In this document: positions 55,901-64,000 of the stretch, piece by piece | Layout: every line of letters begins with the position of its first letter | How positions within the stretch are numbered: the first letter of the stretch is position 1 | Assembly: GCA_007115705.1 (NCBI GenBank) | Contig: QXEO01000244.1 | Span: 1,595,222 to 1,659,221, forward strand | DNA from: Dactylis glomerata | Taxonomy: Eukaryota; Streptophyta; Magnoliopsida; Poales; Poaceae | DNA length: 64,000 bases | Direction of reading: 5' to 3' | The notes under the pieces: generated by a model | Told to the model about the DNA's origin: nothing | The model's database searches: none | The model's input: the letters and a program-made list of their open reading frames with translations, nothing else | Position numbers and translations under genes: made by a program

Positions 55901-56230
55901 CTGGGGGGCCACGGTGCCCTCGTTCTCCAAAGCTTGGACATGAGCGTCCTTGACATGGCATTTAACCCAGTACCCATGGAGGTTCTAGGGGATCTGCTCT
56001 TCTTCAGCCTTAGCTCCGTCATCTTGTTCTGCTTCCTCAGCTCCGCCATCTATTTCTTTTTCCGCAGCCTCCTCTACGGTCGGTCCTGCCATTTCCTCCT
56101 CTACCTCGGACATGATGTCCTCCGGATATGAATCCACCGTTTGAGAATGTGCGCCCTGAGCGGATTGCTGCAAAGGAGAATCCTCCTCCTCAGCTTCGGA
56201 AGGATGGTGGGAAGGAGATCCGGAATTCAT
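52959..56230 (-). pseudogene. Element D antisense ORF (gypsy-type transposon accessory protein), multi-exon, with stops
   Basis: Opposite in strand to pol. The ATG at 56230 opens an acidic region (VDSYPEDIMSEVEEEMAGPT) ending at TAG 55987-55985. The same frame then gives ALVPAPNSTEIVMLKSHMER, FYGLQLHNIAPNSLVSVVGY and ALCEGFLGIHPRVDLFQLYF, matching the putative gypsy-type transposon protein domain of grasses. A second TAG is at 55513-55511, and the frame continues to about 55058. Downstream pieces look like exons: a basic stretch (54931-54737), a Ser/Gln-rich piece (54562-54203), a coiled-coil-like piece KNYKKVVKDLVQVISSQEKE-like (54008-53880), and an Ala-rich C-terminus (53450-52959). Antisense ORFs between pol and the 3' LTR are described for Tat-lineage elements. 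Splice sites were not verified. Confidence 0.7.
54035..54295 (+). repeat. Tandem repeats carrying polypurine-tract-like GGGGGCTACT
   Basis: Four irregular units (about 55-85 bp) share TTAGAGC(A/T), CCGGAT/ATCCGCCAT and CTCGGGGGCTACT. The last motif resembles the true polypurine tract of D (CCTGGGGGCTAC, just before 56819). Confidence 0.8.
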
Positions 56231-56800
56231 GGCGGCGAATGAGGGTTGGATCCCGCTACGGAATATGCTCTGTGCTCAGATGAACTATTCCGGTGGGAAA
56301 GGTGACTGGCAGTGAGGAACTCCGGGCGATGGCTCGTTGGAGATCGCGGAGCTCTCGCAGAGGCGCTGAGGAGAGAGATTACACGGGGGTGAATGAAGTG
56401 TGAACTGGCCGGGGGTGAGCGGCCGGGGTATATATAGGCCTGGGCCTCGAGATTCATGCCCGCCATCAGAACCGTTCATCTTGATCGCGGAAACCCTAGA
56501 TCAGCGACACGTGTCCAAGGGTAAAATAGTAACTTTGGTTAAAAAGTGCGTGCGCTGTGAATCTTGCCCTAGAAGGAACCACGTGCCAAAAATTACGGTG
56601 GATTTCTATGGTATGATCCAACGGATCCCGGAAATCTCGCTGAATTGAAACTACGTCGCATAATCCGCTATCCACGACAGATTAAGAGATGGAGAAAAGA
56701 GGAACATCAAGAACCGCCATCCAGACGCAGAAAAGAAGACGAGTTATGGTGGATGGACTTAACCAAAAACAAGGCATGGAGGATAGAGATGGTGATCTTG
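56231..56800. other. Element D region between antisense ORF start and polypurine tract
   Basis: Contains GGTATATATAGGCCTGGGC at about 56427-56445. Read on the - strand this is a TATATATA box about 200 bp before the antisense ATG, so it may be the antisense promoter. No other gene seen. Confidence 0.5.
56428..56437 (-). promoter_or_regulatory. Candidate TATA box for the antisense ORF
   Basis: TATATATA within CGGGGTATATATAGGCC lies about 200 bp upstream (- strand) of the antisense ATG at 56230. Position and GC-rich surroundings suit a core promoter, but this is an inference. Confidence 0.45.
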
Positions 56801-56803
56801 AAG

Positions 56804-56818
56804 TTCCCTGGGGGCTAC
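56804..56818 (+). other. Element D polypurine tract
   Basis: TCCCTGGGGGCTAC directly precedes the 3' LTR start TGTTGGGG. Confidence 0.8.
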
Positions 56819-57345
56819 TGTTGGGGATATACCAAATAGGTATACCAACGACGTAGTCCTAAACCAGCAAGCCAAGGTTGCCCATCAGGGTGGTATGGCA
56901 GATTGCCTACCGGGCGGCCCAGTTGCTGGAGAAACCATGGCGGTATTGGACGCAGGAGCTCATGGCAGATCCGCAGACAAGCCCATGGCGGGTTGCCTTG
57001 TAGTACATGCATAGGACTTGGTCTAGGACTCCAAGTTGTATCCGCTCCGGTACCATCATGTAGCCCATGCCAGGCGCCTTTATAAGCCAGCGTGGAGAAG
57101 CCCTTGAGGCACAACTTAGACATACGGCCAATCGCATAGCGAAACAGCCAACCTCATCATTGTAACCGAGCACTTGTTGCCATATAGTGAATTATAGCAG
57201 CACGTAGGGTCTCGCCACCATTGCAGGATCTGAAGCTGGGTAAACTCGCACTACCACCATCCCGGATCGCTCCGCCGTGTTCACCCCCTTCCACAAACCG
57301 CCATACACCTACCCCTATGGCAGATCTGTTGATGAAACCACGATA
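56819..57345 (+). repeat. Element D 3' LTR (527 bp)
   Basis: Same length as the 5' LTR with 23 substitutions. Most are C/T or G/A transitions. The terminal CA has mutated to TA. Confidence 0.95.
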
Positions 57346-57494
57346 GTAGCAGTATGTGTAGCATGTGCATGTGGTGGTGTAAGAAGCTTACTCATCACAT
57401 ATGGTGAATCAAGAGCAACAGAGGTGTTCAGAGTTGTACCTCTTCTTGTAGTGGATGGCAATATAGGGACTTTCCCATCACGAGGTTTACCCAT
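57346..57494 (-). pseudogene. Element C gag N-terminal part (before the D insertion)
   Basis: The ATG at 57494 gives MGKPRDGKVPILPSTTRRGT and reaches the D target duplication after 49 codons plus 2 bases. Continuing at 42573 keeps the same frame (SKNASDNFDNASIVLDESGS), so D inserted into an open gag frame. Confidence 0.78.
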
Positions 57495-57553
57495 GATGTA
57501 TGGATTGCAGCGAACAATATCACTTCCAAGGGAACTTACAAATAAAGCTATGC

Positions 57554-57571
57554 TCCCCGGCAACGGCGCCA
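57554..57571 (-). other. Element C primer binding site (Asp tRNA type)
   Basis: TGGCGCCGTTGCCGGGGA on the - strand, about 11 bp from the 5' LTR end. Same as in element A. Confidence 0.9.
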
Positions 57572-57582
57572 GAAAATAGTCT

Positions 57583-58977
57583 TGATGACCCACAAGTATA
57601 GGGGATCGCAACAGTCTTCGAGGGAAGTAAAACCCAAATTTATTGATTCCACACAAGGGGAGACAAAGAATATTTATAAGCCTTAATAGATGAGTTGTCA
57701 GTTCAGCTGCACCTGGAAATAGACTTGCTCGCAATAGTTTATCAGTAGCAATAGTTTTATAGTAGTAGCAAAATAATAGTAGCAGTAATAAAATAAAGAC
57801 AACATCAGTGATTATAGTAAACAACAGGATTATAATATTGTAGGCATAGCGATGGATGAACGGGCGTTGTTGCATGGACAAGATAATTCATATAATAATC
57901 AAGACATGGGCAATTGCCAGTAAATAATGATAAAGCATCCTAGTACTAAGTAACCATAGGCATGTGTTCCGTATTTAGTCATGCGTGCTCGCAATGAGAA
58001 ACTTGCACAACATGTTTTGTCCTACCAGCCTATTTGCAGTGGGGCCTCAAGGGAAACTACTAGTAATTAAGGTGCTCCTTTTATTAGAGCACCGGAGCAA
58101 AGCATTAACACTCCGTGAACACACATGTTCCTGACATCACAACCATCCCCTCCGGTTATCCTAATTGCTGTCACTTTGGGGCCTCGGGTTCCGGACAACG
58201 ATACGTGTATACAACTTGCAGGTATGATCACAAAAAATAATTATCCTCATGAATCAATAACATGTTCAGATCTAAGATCATGGCACTCGGGCCCAAAGTG
58301 ATAAGCATTAAGCACAATAAGTTGCAACAATGTCAAAAGCACTAATAACGGATACTAGGCACCATGCCCTAACAATCTTATAGCAATTACATGAATGATC
58401 TCATCCAGTCCCTACCATCCCCTTCGGCCTACAGAGGGAATTACTCACACATGGACGGGGGAATCATGGATGCTTGATGGAGAGGCACCGGTGATGATGA
58501 TGGCGATGATCTCCTCCAATTCCCCGTCCTGGCAGGGTGCCAAAACGGAGTTTCTGGTTCTGAATTGAGGTTTCTGGTGGTGGCGGCGCAACAGAACTCT
58601 ATCTCGAAAAACGTCGAACCCCCCTCGGTTTTTAGGGCCAGGGACTTTATGTAGGCGAAAGAGGGCTCTAGGCGGTGGCCGAGGCGGCCACACCACCCCC
58701 TGGCGCGGCCTCATTGGCCCGCGCGGCCAGGTGGTGTGGGCCCCTCGTGGCTCGTCTCTGTCTTGTCTTTTGGCTCCGTGAGTCTTCTGGTAAAATAGGA
58801 GTTTTGCGATATTTTCTGGGAATTTTTCTGAAAGTTGGATTTCTGCACAAAACGAGACACCAGAGCAATTCTGCTGAAAATAGCGTTAGTTCATGTTAGT
58901 TGTTTTCAAAACACACAAATTAGAGGGAAAACAATGGCAAAAGGGTTCAGGAAAGTAGATACATTTTGGACGCATCA
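57583..58977 (-). repeat. Element C 5' LTR (1395 bp)
   Basis: Same termini as 34807-36183, but the first bases have drifted (TGATGCGTCC). It is followed by the AGGGG duplication and the mariner exon. Confidence 0.94.
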
Positions 58978-60398
58978 AGGGGAAATGTGGAAGAAAGAGA
59001 AGAGACCTTGGTCTTTCAAGAATTCCTTCAATTCCTCTAAACAGAAGGTCTACACTGAGATCACTGTCGAGGGAGCTATAGGCACCCTATTCTACACTGC
59101 AAAGAAGATTCCAATGGGGAGAGCTAAGGCGACACACAAGCAGCCTCAAGCCCGCTCTAAAACTAGAAAACAAAATTGCTAGGTTGAAATTATGTATCTC
59201 GATGTTGAATCAAACCACAATCGCAGATGATAAGCCTTTCTCCGTCAATACGTACAACATTGTGCACATTGATGAGAAATGGTTTGATATGAAAAAGAGA
59301 AAAAGGGACTACTATCTCATGCTGGAAGAACCAGATCCCCAACGCACTATTCATAACAAAAACAACATTAGCAAGGTCATGTTCTTGACTGCAGTTGCGA
59401 GGCCAAGATTTGATGAAGATGAAGATGAAAAAGTACTGTTTGATGGAAAGCTTGGGGTATGGGCATTTGTTACAGAAACTCCAGCAAAAAACAACTCAAA
59501 GAACAGACCCAAGGGCATTATTGAGCTTAAATCACTCGTTGTTACACGTGACATGATGAGAGAGTACCTTTTAGAGAAGGTCATCCCCGCTATCCACGCC
59601 CAATGGCCAGACGACAATGAAATCATATTCATCCAGCATGACAATTCTAGAACCCATGTTAAAGGGGATGATCTTGCATTTCAATCTGCCGTAAAAGAAT
59701 CAGGGCTTGACATCCAATTGGTTCAGCAACCCCCTAATTCACCCGATACGAATGCCCTAGACCTTGGCTTCTTTAGCTCCATCCAGTCCCTCACACTTCT
59801 CGACGCTCCTAATATTCTCAAGGAATTCATACAGTCCATTGAATGAGCCTATGATGGTTATGATGTCAAGAAGCTGGACCGAGTGTTTGTAACTTTGCAG
59901 TCATGTTTGGTGGAGATTATGAAGGACCAAGGTGGCATGGGATATAAGATCCCACACATGGGCAAGGAAAAGTTGCAAAATGAGGGTGAGCTTCTTATGG
60001 CTCTAAGTGTTGATGCCTAGCTCTATCAGAGAACCTTGGAGTTCATAGCTGGCCACGAAAGTAACCTAGACAGTAGCTTGGTTGAAGAAGGCACTAGAGG
60101 AAAAAGTACTAAAAGGAGAAGACACATGGGCAAGGAAAACTTGCAAAATGAGGGTGAGCTTCCTATGGCTCCAAGTGTTGATGCCCAGCTCTATCAGAGA
60201 ACCTTAGAGATCATAGCTAGGAGAAGACACATGGGCAAGGAAAAGTTCCAAAATGAGGAAAAGCTTCCTATGGCTCCAAGTGTTGATGCCCAGCTCTATC
60301 AGAGAACCTTGGAGATCATAGCTAGCCACGAAAGTAACCTAAACAGTAGCTTGGTTGAAGAAGGCACTAGAGGAAAAGGTACTAAAAGGAGAAGACAC
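58978..60398 (+). pseudogene. Mariner transposase, exon 2 part b (catalytic domain and repeated C-terminus)
   Basis: After AGGGG the frame of the upstream exon resumes: GRKRRDLGLSRIPSIPLNRR, a TAG near 59089, then LQRRFQWGELRRHTSSLKPA. Catalytic residues: Asp in VHIDEKWF (59271), Asp in FIQHDNSRTH (59640), and Asp in NALDLGFF (59760). Exactly 39 residues separate the last two, the DD39D signature of plant mariner-like elements. TGA at 59844-59846 and a TAG near 60018 are further breaks. The C-terminal HMGKEKLQNEGELPMAPSVD segment is present three times. The enzyme would cut at TA-flanked inverted repeats, but this copy is not functional. Confidence 0.88.
59953..60397 (+). repeat. Tandem triplication in the transposase C-terminus
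   Basis: Units start CACATGGGCAAGGAAAA at about 59955, 60122 and 60224. The first and third are about 170 bp and include ACGAAAGTAACCTA...GGAGAAG; the middle one is about 102 bp and lacks that part. Units 2 and 3 remain open in frame. Confidence 0.9.
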
Positions 60399-61249
60399 TA
60401 AAGGAATAGGCACTAAATGGAAACGACACTAAAGGAAAAGGCACCTTATATTTTTCATTGTGTATAAAAATATACTGTTGTGTTATGTTTTGTCTCTTGC
60501 ATTTATATACTGCAAGGTTACCATATGAATTGACATGGAAAAGTATCCTAGACAACAACTTATACTGTGATATATTGTTGTGTTCATTTGTAACAACTGG
60601 AGTATTTCTGCAAGCACCAAGGAACATTCTATTACATGTTAACTGAAGCTCAGCTTCCAATCAAGTCATAGCAAATTTACTCAGCTTAACTAGTTTGTGT
60701 GCTCAAGATGCAAACGTTGTTTAAGTAGTTCCTCAAAAGATATATGCTTAGGCTCAGCTAAATACAGATCTTTTGAGTCATTAAGAGAAAAGGAAGGACA
60801 AATCAATCAAAAGCCAGATTTTATTTAACCACGAGAACACAAGAATAGACCCTGCTTAACTGAACAATTAACTAGCTTCAACACCACATAGTCCTTCCAT
60901 TTTTACCCCATGAAAAAGAACAACAGAGTGACAACTAAATCTTATCAGCTCAACTAGCAAAAAGTGAGCAACTAACTAAATTTTACTGAGATATGAGAGT
61001 AAACTAATGACAAAGATTCAGTACTCCACTGGTAAATAAGTGAAGTATGCCAGTACTATATAGTGTTGTGCAGTGGGTATGTTGAAAGCCATCAGGTTCA
61101 TGCATGAGGTACAGGTTTTAGTCATTTGGCATTGTTTCAGTTATGCTAGACTGTTATATGTCTGAATATAATGCAGGCGACTAGTAGTACAGTACTACTT
61201 CTGTATGTACCTAAACCCATCCAATGATTAGTAAGTTCATGGGAATCTC
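60399..61249. other. Mariner 3' non-coding region
   Basis: AT-rich. I see no gene or repeat here. Confidence 0.5.
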
Positions 61250-61390
61250 AGAAACTAATCCTCACACCACATATATTCTTACTTGGGGAGTCGGAGTGCT
61301 GAAGAAAAATCAAAAAGCAAACAAGATGTGGTGATGTTAACATACTTCGGCAAACAAGATCGCTGCGCATGGGATTATACCTGGTATAGG

Positions 61391-61556
61391 GGCTGCAGTA
61401 TTCAAAGGGCTGGCCGGCGGCGGAGAAGACAAGGACGTCGACGACAAGCACGCGCGCCTTCTTGAGCAGCCCGGCCTTGCGCTTGCTGAAGGTCATCAAC
61501 CTGGACACGTTATTGCCGATCCTCTTGATCTCTGTCGTCAGCCCGGCCTTGCGCTT
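61391..61556 (-). pseudogene. MADS-box domain fragment (antisense, inside mariner)
   Basis: The - strand frame reads TEIKRIGNNVSRLMTFSKRK then AGLLKKARVLVVDVLVFSAA and GQPFEYCS. This is the conserved DNA-binding MADS core (RI.N...R..TFSKR..GLLKKA, then FS..G..FEY). About a dozen residues around the usual ELAVLCDAEV segment are missing, and SKRKAGL is duplicated just upstream through a 20-bp direct repeat. Sequence further upstream (61560-61840) is GC-rich and encodes no MADS continuation. It is not functional. It sits between the transposase end and the right terminal repeat. Confidence 0.78.
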
Positions 61557-61880
61557 GCTGCGGGCTTCTTCATGAGAGGCAACACGACGGAGTCCCTGAA
61601 CCGCGAGGGCACGATGCGCTCGTGGTGGCGCTTGGCGAGCGTCAGCACGTCCTCGGGGGCGGGGAGCCCCATCTTGCACGGACCCGCGGCGGTGCAGCGC
61701 TTGAACGAGCAAGCATGTCACTGGCACCGAAAAGAATGCGAGCAGGAGGTTGTTGGCGGAGCTCGCAAGCGGAGGCGGCGGCGTCCTCACCGGCAAAGAG
61801 AAGATCGAGCAAAAAGTTTCGATCTTGACCATCTGTGCAATCTAGCGAAGCGCAGAACGAGGATGGAGATGAGCCAATGA
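61557..61880 (-). other. GC-rich sequence next to the MADS fragment
   Basis: One - strand frame reads MGLPAPEDVLTLAKRHHERI and VPSRFRDSVVLPLMKK, which looks protein-like, but I do not recognise it. It may be another captured gene piece. Confidence 0.35.
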
Positions 61881-62087
61881 AAGATCACCGTGGGAGAAGC
61901 AACGCATGGCGGTGTGGGGCGGAGCGAGGCGGCGGCAGAGCACGGCGAAGCGAGGCTCGAGCGGATCGAGCAACATAGAGAGTGGGGGATTGAGGAAGAA
62001 ATGGGGAGAGAGGTTTGGTCGGGAGGGGGAGCGGGATGCTTGGGCTTATCGGTAATTTGTGTGGGGGGTTTTCTGTAAAACATGCAC

Positions 62088-62115
62088 CACAAAGGGTATT
62101 TCGGGCCGGAGGGAG
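62088..62115 (+). repeat. Mariner right terminal inverted repeat
   Basis: Ends CGGGCCGGAGGGAG followed by TA. Complementary to 32645-32672 at 23 of 28 positions. Confidence 0.85.
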
Positions 62116-62117
62116 TA

Positions 62118-62210
62118 TTGTTTTGTGCTTTTTCACTGAAAATAACAGCGAACTGTATGAACTCCAGAATAATTAAAAGTGAACTTGCCCTGTCAACAAT
62201 ATGAACTTAT
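62118..62210. repeat. GTGAACTT-motif array, right part
   Basis: AGCGAACTGT, ATGAACTCC, AGTGAACTTG and ATGAACTTAT occur in the same orientation as at 32260-32642, so the array is continuous across the mariner. Confidence 0.6.
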
Positions 62211-63047
62211 CTTTTCATACCAACATCATCCATTGTTTCTCTCGATCACACATAGTAACACATGAGAAAAAGGAAGGTCGCCCCGTGACCTCCGCCGAGC
62301 TGGGCGTGCAGGTCGTCCCGTCCCTCTCCATCGGGTGCATGAAGGAGATGTTGTAGAGGAAGACGAAAGTGCACCTAAGCGGTGGGGATTCGATGGCTGT
62401 GTTTGGTGTACGCCCGTGACTTCCTGCTAGAGATTGGAGAGTAGCGCCTCCCTACATGGTGGATGCCCGTGCGCCCCAGCGTGGCCGCCTGCGCGCCCCA
62501 GCGTGGCCGCCTGCGTGCCTAAGCTTGCACTCCCGCAAGAGACTGGGCTAGAGGGAGCCTGGAAGGGGGTAGGGTGCATCGGCAAGCACAATGACGCCGA
62601 CCGCATTGTTGAGCAGTAACACGACGAGGCCGGCGACCAGAACCCGAGTTGGAGCTCACCCAGCAGCAACAGGGAGCGGCCGACGTTATTGGACCACACG
62701 GGGAGGTCGAGGGAGCAGGGGTTAACTGATGGGGATTCAAATCGGGGAGAAGGGGGCTCAGGAGGTAGAAGAAGGCCAGCCGGTCCGCGCAGGATCTCGA
62801 ACCGGGGCCATGGCGGCCAACCGGCACCGCGCAGGAGCTCAGACAGGGGTCATGGCTGCCGGCCTTCACACCGCAGGAGCTCAAAATCGTGGCCATGGCA
62901 GCCCGCCAGAGACGCAAAAAGTTGGGGGAGGGACACCGGAGCCCACCGGCGAGGGCGGCGTGCGCAGTAGAGGCCCTCGTGGCACCCTGGGAGGTGGCGC
63001 GGCTTTTGCGATGTGTGGAGGAATGCTTGGTGTGGTGGTGATGATGT
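62211..63047. other. GC-rich region with short direct repeats, no recognised gene
   Basis: CCCAGCGTGGCCGCCTGCG is repeated twice (about 62474-62515). GCAGGAGCTCA with a GGCCATGGC-type block recurs three times (about 62788-62905). Long frames exist on both strands, but none shows a recognisable domain. Confidence 0.45.
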
Positions 63048-64000
63048 AAATCACCGTCCAGTTGGGAACCCCAAGAGGAAGGTATGATGAGCACAGCAGC
63101 AAGTTTTTCCCTCAGTAAAAAACCAGGGTTTGTCAGTCCAGGAAAAAGCCAAACTCCAGAAGGTGATGCCCGCTAGCTTCGCGACATCTCCGGACAATTT
63201 ATATGGCGCCTCGTCCAGTGCTTTGCTTTGCCAGCAGCAACGCGAAACCTGCACACAACACAACCAAGTACTTTGCTCCCAACTTACGATGAGGTTGTCA
63301 ATCTCACGGTTTGCTGTAAACAAAGGAATGAGCGTATCGAGTGGAAAGCAATAGTAATATGCAAGAAAGTAAACAATGCGAGTAAAGTAAACATGTGATA
63401 GAAATGTAAAGGAAATTGGACCGGGGTCCACAGTTCACTAGTGGTGTCACTCCATAAGATAAATAACGACATGCTGGGTAAATAAATTACAGTTGGGCAA
63501 TTGATAGAACAAAGATAACGTGATATGTTGAGAGGATCACTATGAGATTTACTCTGGGCATTACAACAAGATACATAGAGCACCATCCAACTGCATCTAC
63601 GACTAATAATCCACTCGCGGGGAATCATCCGAGGACCCCTTGAGTATTAAGTTGCGAACAACAGATAACTGCATTAAGCAAAGTGTGTAATGTAACCAAA
63701 GCATATGCCCTTGGACATAAGAATGTTGATTTCTCCCTAGTGGCAACATCACATCTACAACCTTAGAGGTTTCTGTCACTCCCCCAGATTAAATAGAGGC
63801 ATGAACCCAACTATCGAGCATAAATACCCCCTCTTGGAGTCACTAGTATCTACTCGGCCAAGATAACTGCTAACAACGGAGAGCATGCAAGATCATAAAT
63901 AACATAGAGATAACATAAGATAATATTTAGCACATCAACTCAATCATAACACCAATATTCATCGGATCCCAACAAACACAACATGTAGAATTACATAGAG
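63048..64000 (-). repeat. LTR fragment of the A/B family, running off the window
   Basis: Same orientation as the A LTR and matching it along 11205-12160. The junction side reads, on the - strand, TTTACATCATCACCACCAC, the same end as the B LTR. No PBS follows it, so it is a 3' or solo LTR end. Confidence 0.82.

Larger units (their letters stand above)
42579..57345 (+). mobile_element. Element D: Tat-like Ty3/Gypsy retrotransposon with antisense ORF, internally deleted
   Basis: Has 527-bp LTRs at 42579-43105 and 56819-57345, with the target duplication GTAGC at 42574-42578 and 57346-57350. Inside: PBS, a gag start, an abrupt join at an N (43357) to RNase H, element E, the integrase end, a long 3' region with an antisense ORF, and a polypurine tract. 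The LTRs differ at 23 of 527 sites (4.4%). gag (most), protease and reverse transcriptase are missing, so it cannot move by itself. The Tat-lineage assignment rests on the antisense gypsy-type ORF between pol and the 3' LTR. Confidence 0.9.
34807..58977 (-). mobile_element. Element C: Athila-like LTR retrotransposon without RT/integrase, inserted in mariner
   Basis: Read on the - strand: 5' LTR 58977-57583, PBS 57571-57554, gag-protease frame starting at 57494 (split by element D), an accessory ORF region (39319-38375), a 3' untranslated region, polypurine tract 36198-36184, and 3' LTR 36183-34807. The 5-bp target duplication AGGGG is at 34802-34806 and 58978-58982. The first about 290 bp of the LTRs differ by 19 substitutions and a 3-bp indel (about 6.6%). 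There is no reverse transcriptase, RNase H or integrase of its own, so it would need helper enzymes. The Athila lineage is inferred from the PBS and the protease/accessory ORF sequences. Confidence 0.9.
32645..62115 (+). mobile_element. Mariner-like (Tc1/mariner, DD39D) transposon, about 5.3 kb without nested insertion
   Basis: The left terminus is CTCCCGCCGACCCAAAATAC. The right terminus read inward is CTCCCTCCGGCCCGAAATAC; 23 of 28 terminal bases match. TA target dinucleotides flank both ends (32643-32644, 62116-62117), and GTGAACTT-rich DNA continues on both sides. Removing element C (24,171 bp plus one 5-bp duplication) leaves about 5.3 kb, a normal size for a plant mariner-like element. 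It carries a degenerate transposase and, unusually, antisense fragments of two host gene families. The termini match Stowaway MITEs, including those in the CAP-H introns. Confidence 0.85.

Noticed and set aside
61248..61832. A functional MADS-box transcription factor gene
   Set aside because: The MADS core is internally deleted, partly duplicated and lacks a proper start and K domain.
62519..63094. 191-codon - strand frame
   Set aside because: Spans the junction between an LTR end and repetitive GC-rich DNA. The His run comes from the CATCATCACCACCA LTR end.

Overview
The window is plant nuclear DNA from a large, transposon-rich grass genome. It is most likely Triticeae (wheat, barley or a relative). 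That is an inference from the LTR families, the Stowaway MITEs and the depth of nesting, and no species is claimed. Only one intact host gene is visible: a 13-exon + strand gene at 18780-27415 for the condensin kleisin subunit CAP-H. Everything else is transposable elements, element-borne gene fragments and short intergenic DNA.

Left block (1-17788). A young CRM-like Ty3/Gypsy element (Gypsy1, 1-7508, + strand, 5' LTR cut by the window edge) sits inside a - strand LTR element A (7509-12829). A in turn interrupts a + strand element B of the same family (12830 to about 17255). A and B therefore form a large inverted repeat. B abuts a truncated - strand LTR (17256-17788) related to Gypsy1.

Gene block (17789-29798). 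A 25-bp tandem repeat and a duplicated promoter segment precede CAP-H. Its introns carry a Mutator-type MITE with a 9-bp target duplication, Stowaway MITEs, and a roughly 1.3-kb GC-hairpin/minisatellite insertion. A B3-domain gene fragment with a premature stop follows at about 28880-29302.

Right block (29799-64000). A degenerate PIF/Harbinger element (29799-31793) is followed by DNA rich in GTGAACTT motifs, which is split by a Tc1/mariner-like element (32645-62115). Without its insertions this mariner is about 5.3 kb. It has Stowaway-like termini, TA target duplications and a DD39D transposase, and it also contains antisense fragments of an RBP45/47-type RRM gene and a MADS-box gene. Its transposase exon is split by Athila-like element C (34807-58977, - strand, TSD AGGGG). 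The gag of C is split by Tat-like element D (42579-57345, + strand, TSD GTAGC), which has an antisense accessory ORF. D contains the very young CRM-like element E (43755-51532, - strand), whose 1694-codon polyprotein is uninterrupted and whose LTRs differ at only 2 of 925 positions. LTR divergence (C about 6.6% in the stretch compared, D 4.4%, E 0.2%) agrees with the nesting order. The window ends in another LTR fragment of the A/B family (63048-64000).

Coordinates of LTR ends, TSDs, PBS sites and exon borders were read directly from the sequence. Family names rest on motif recognition, not on database searches.
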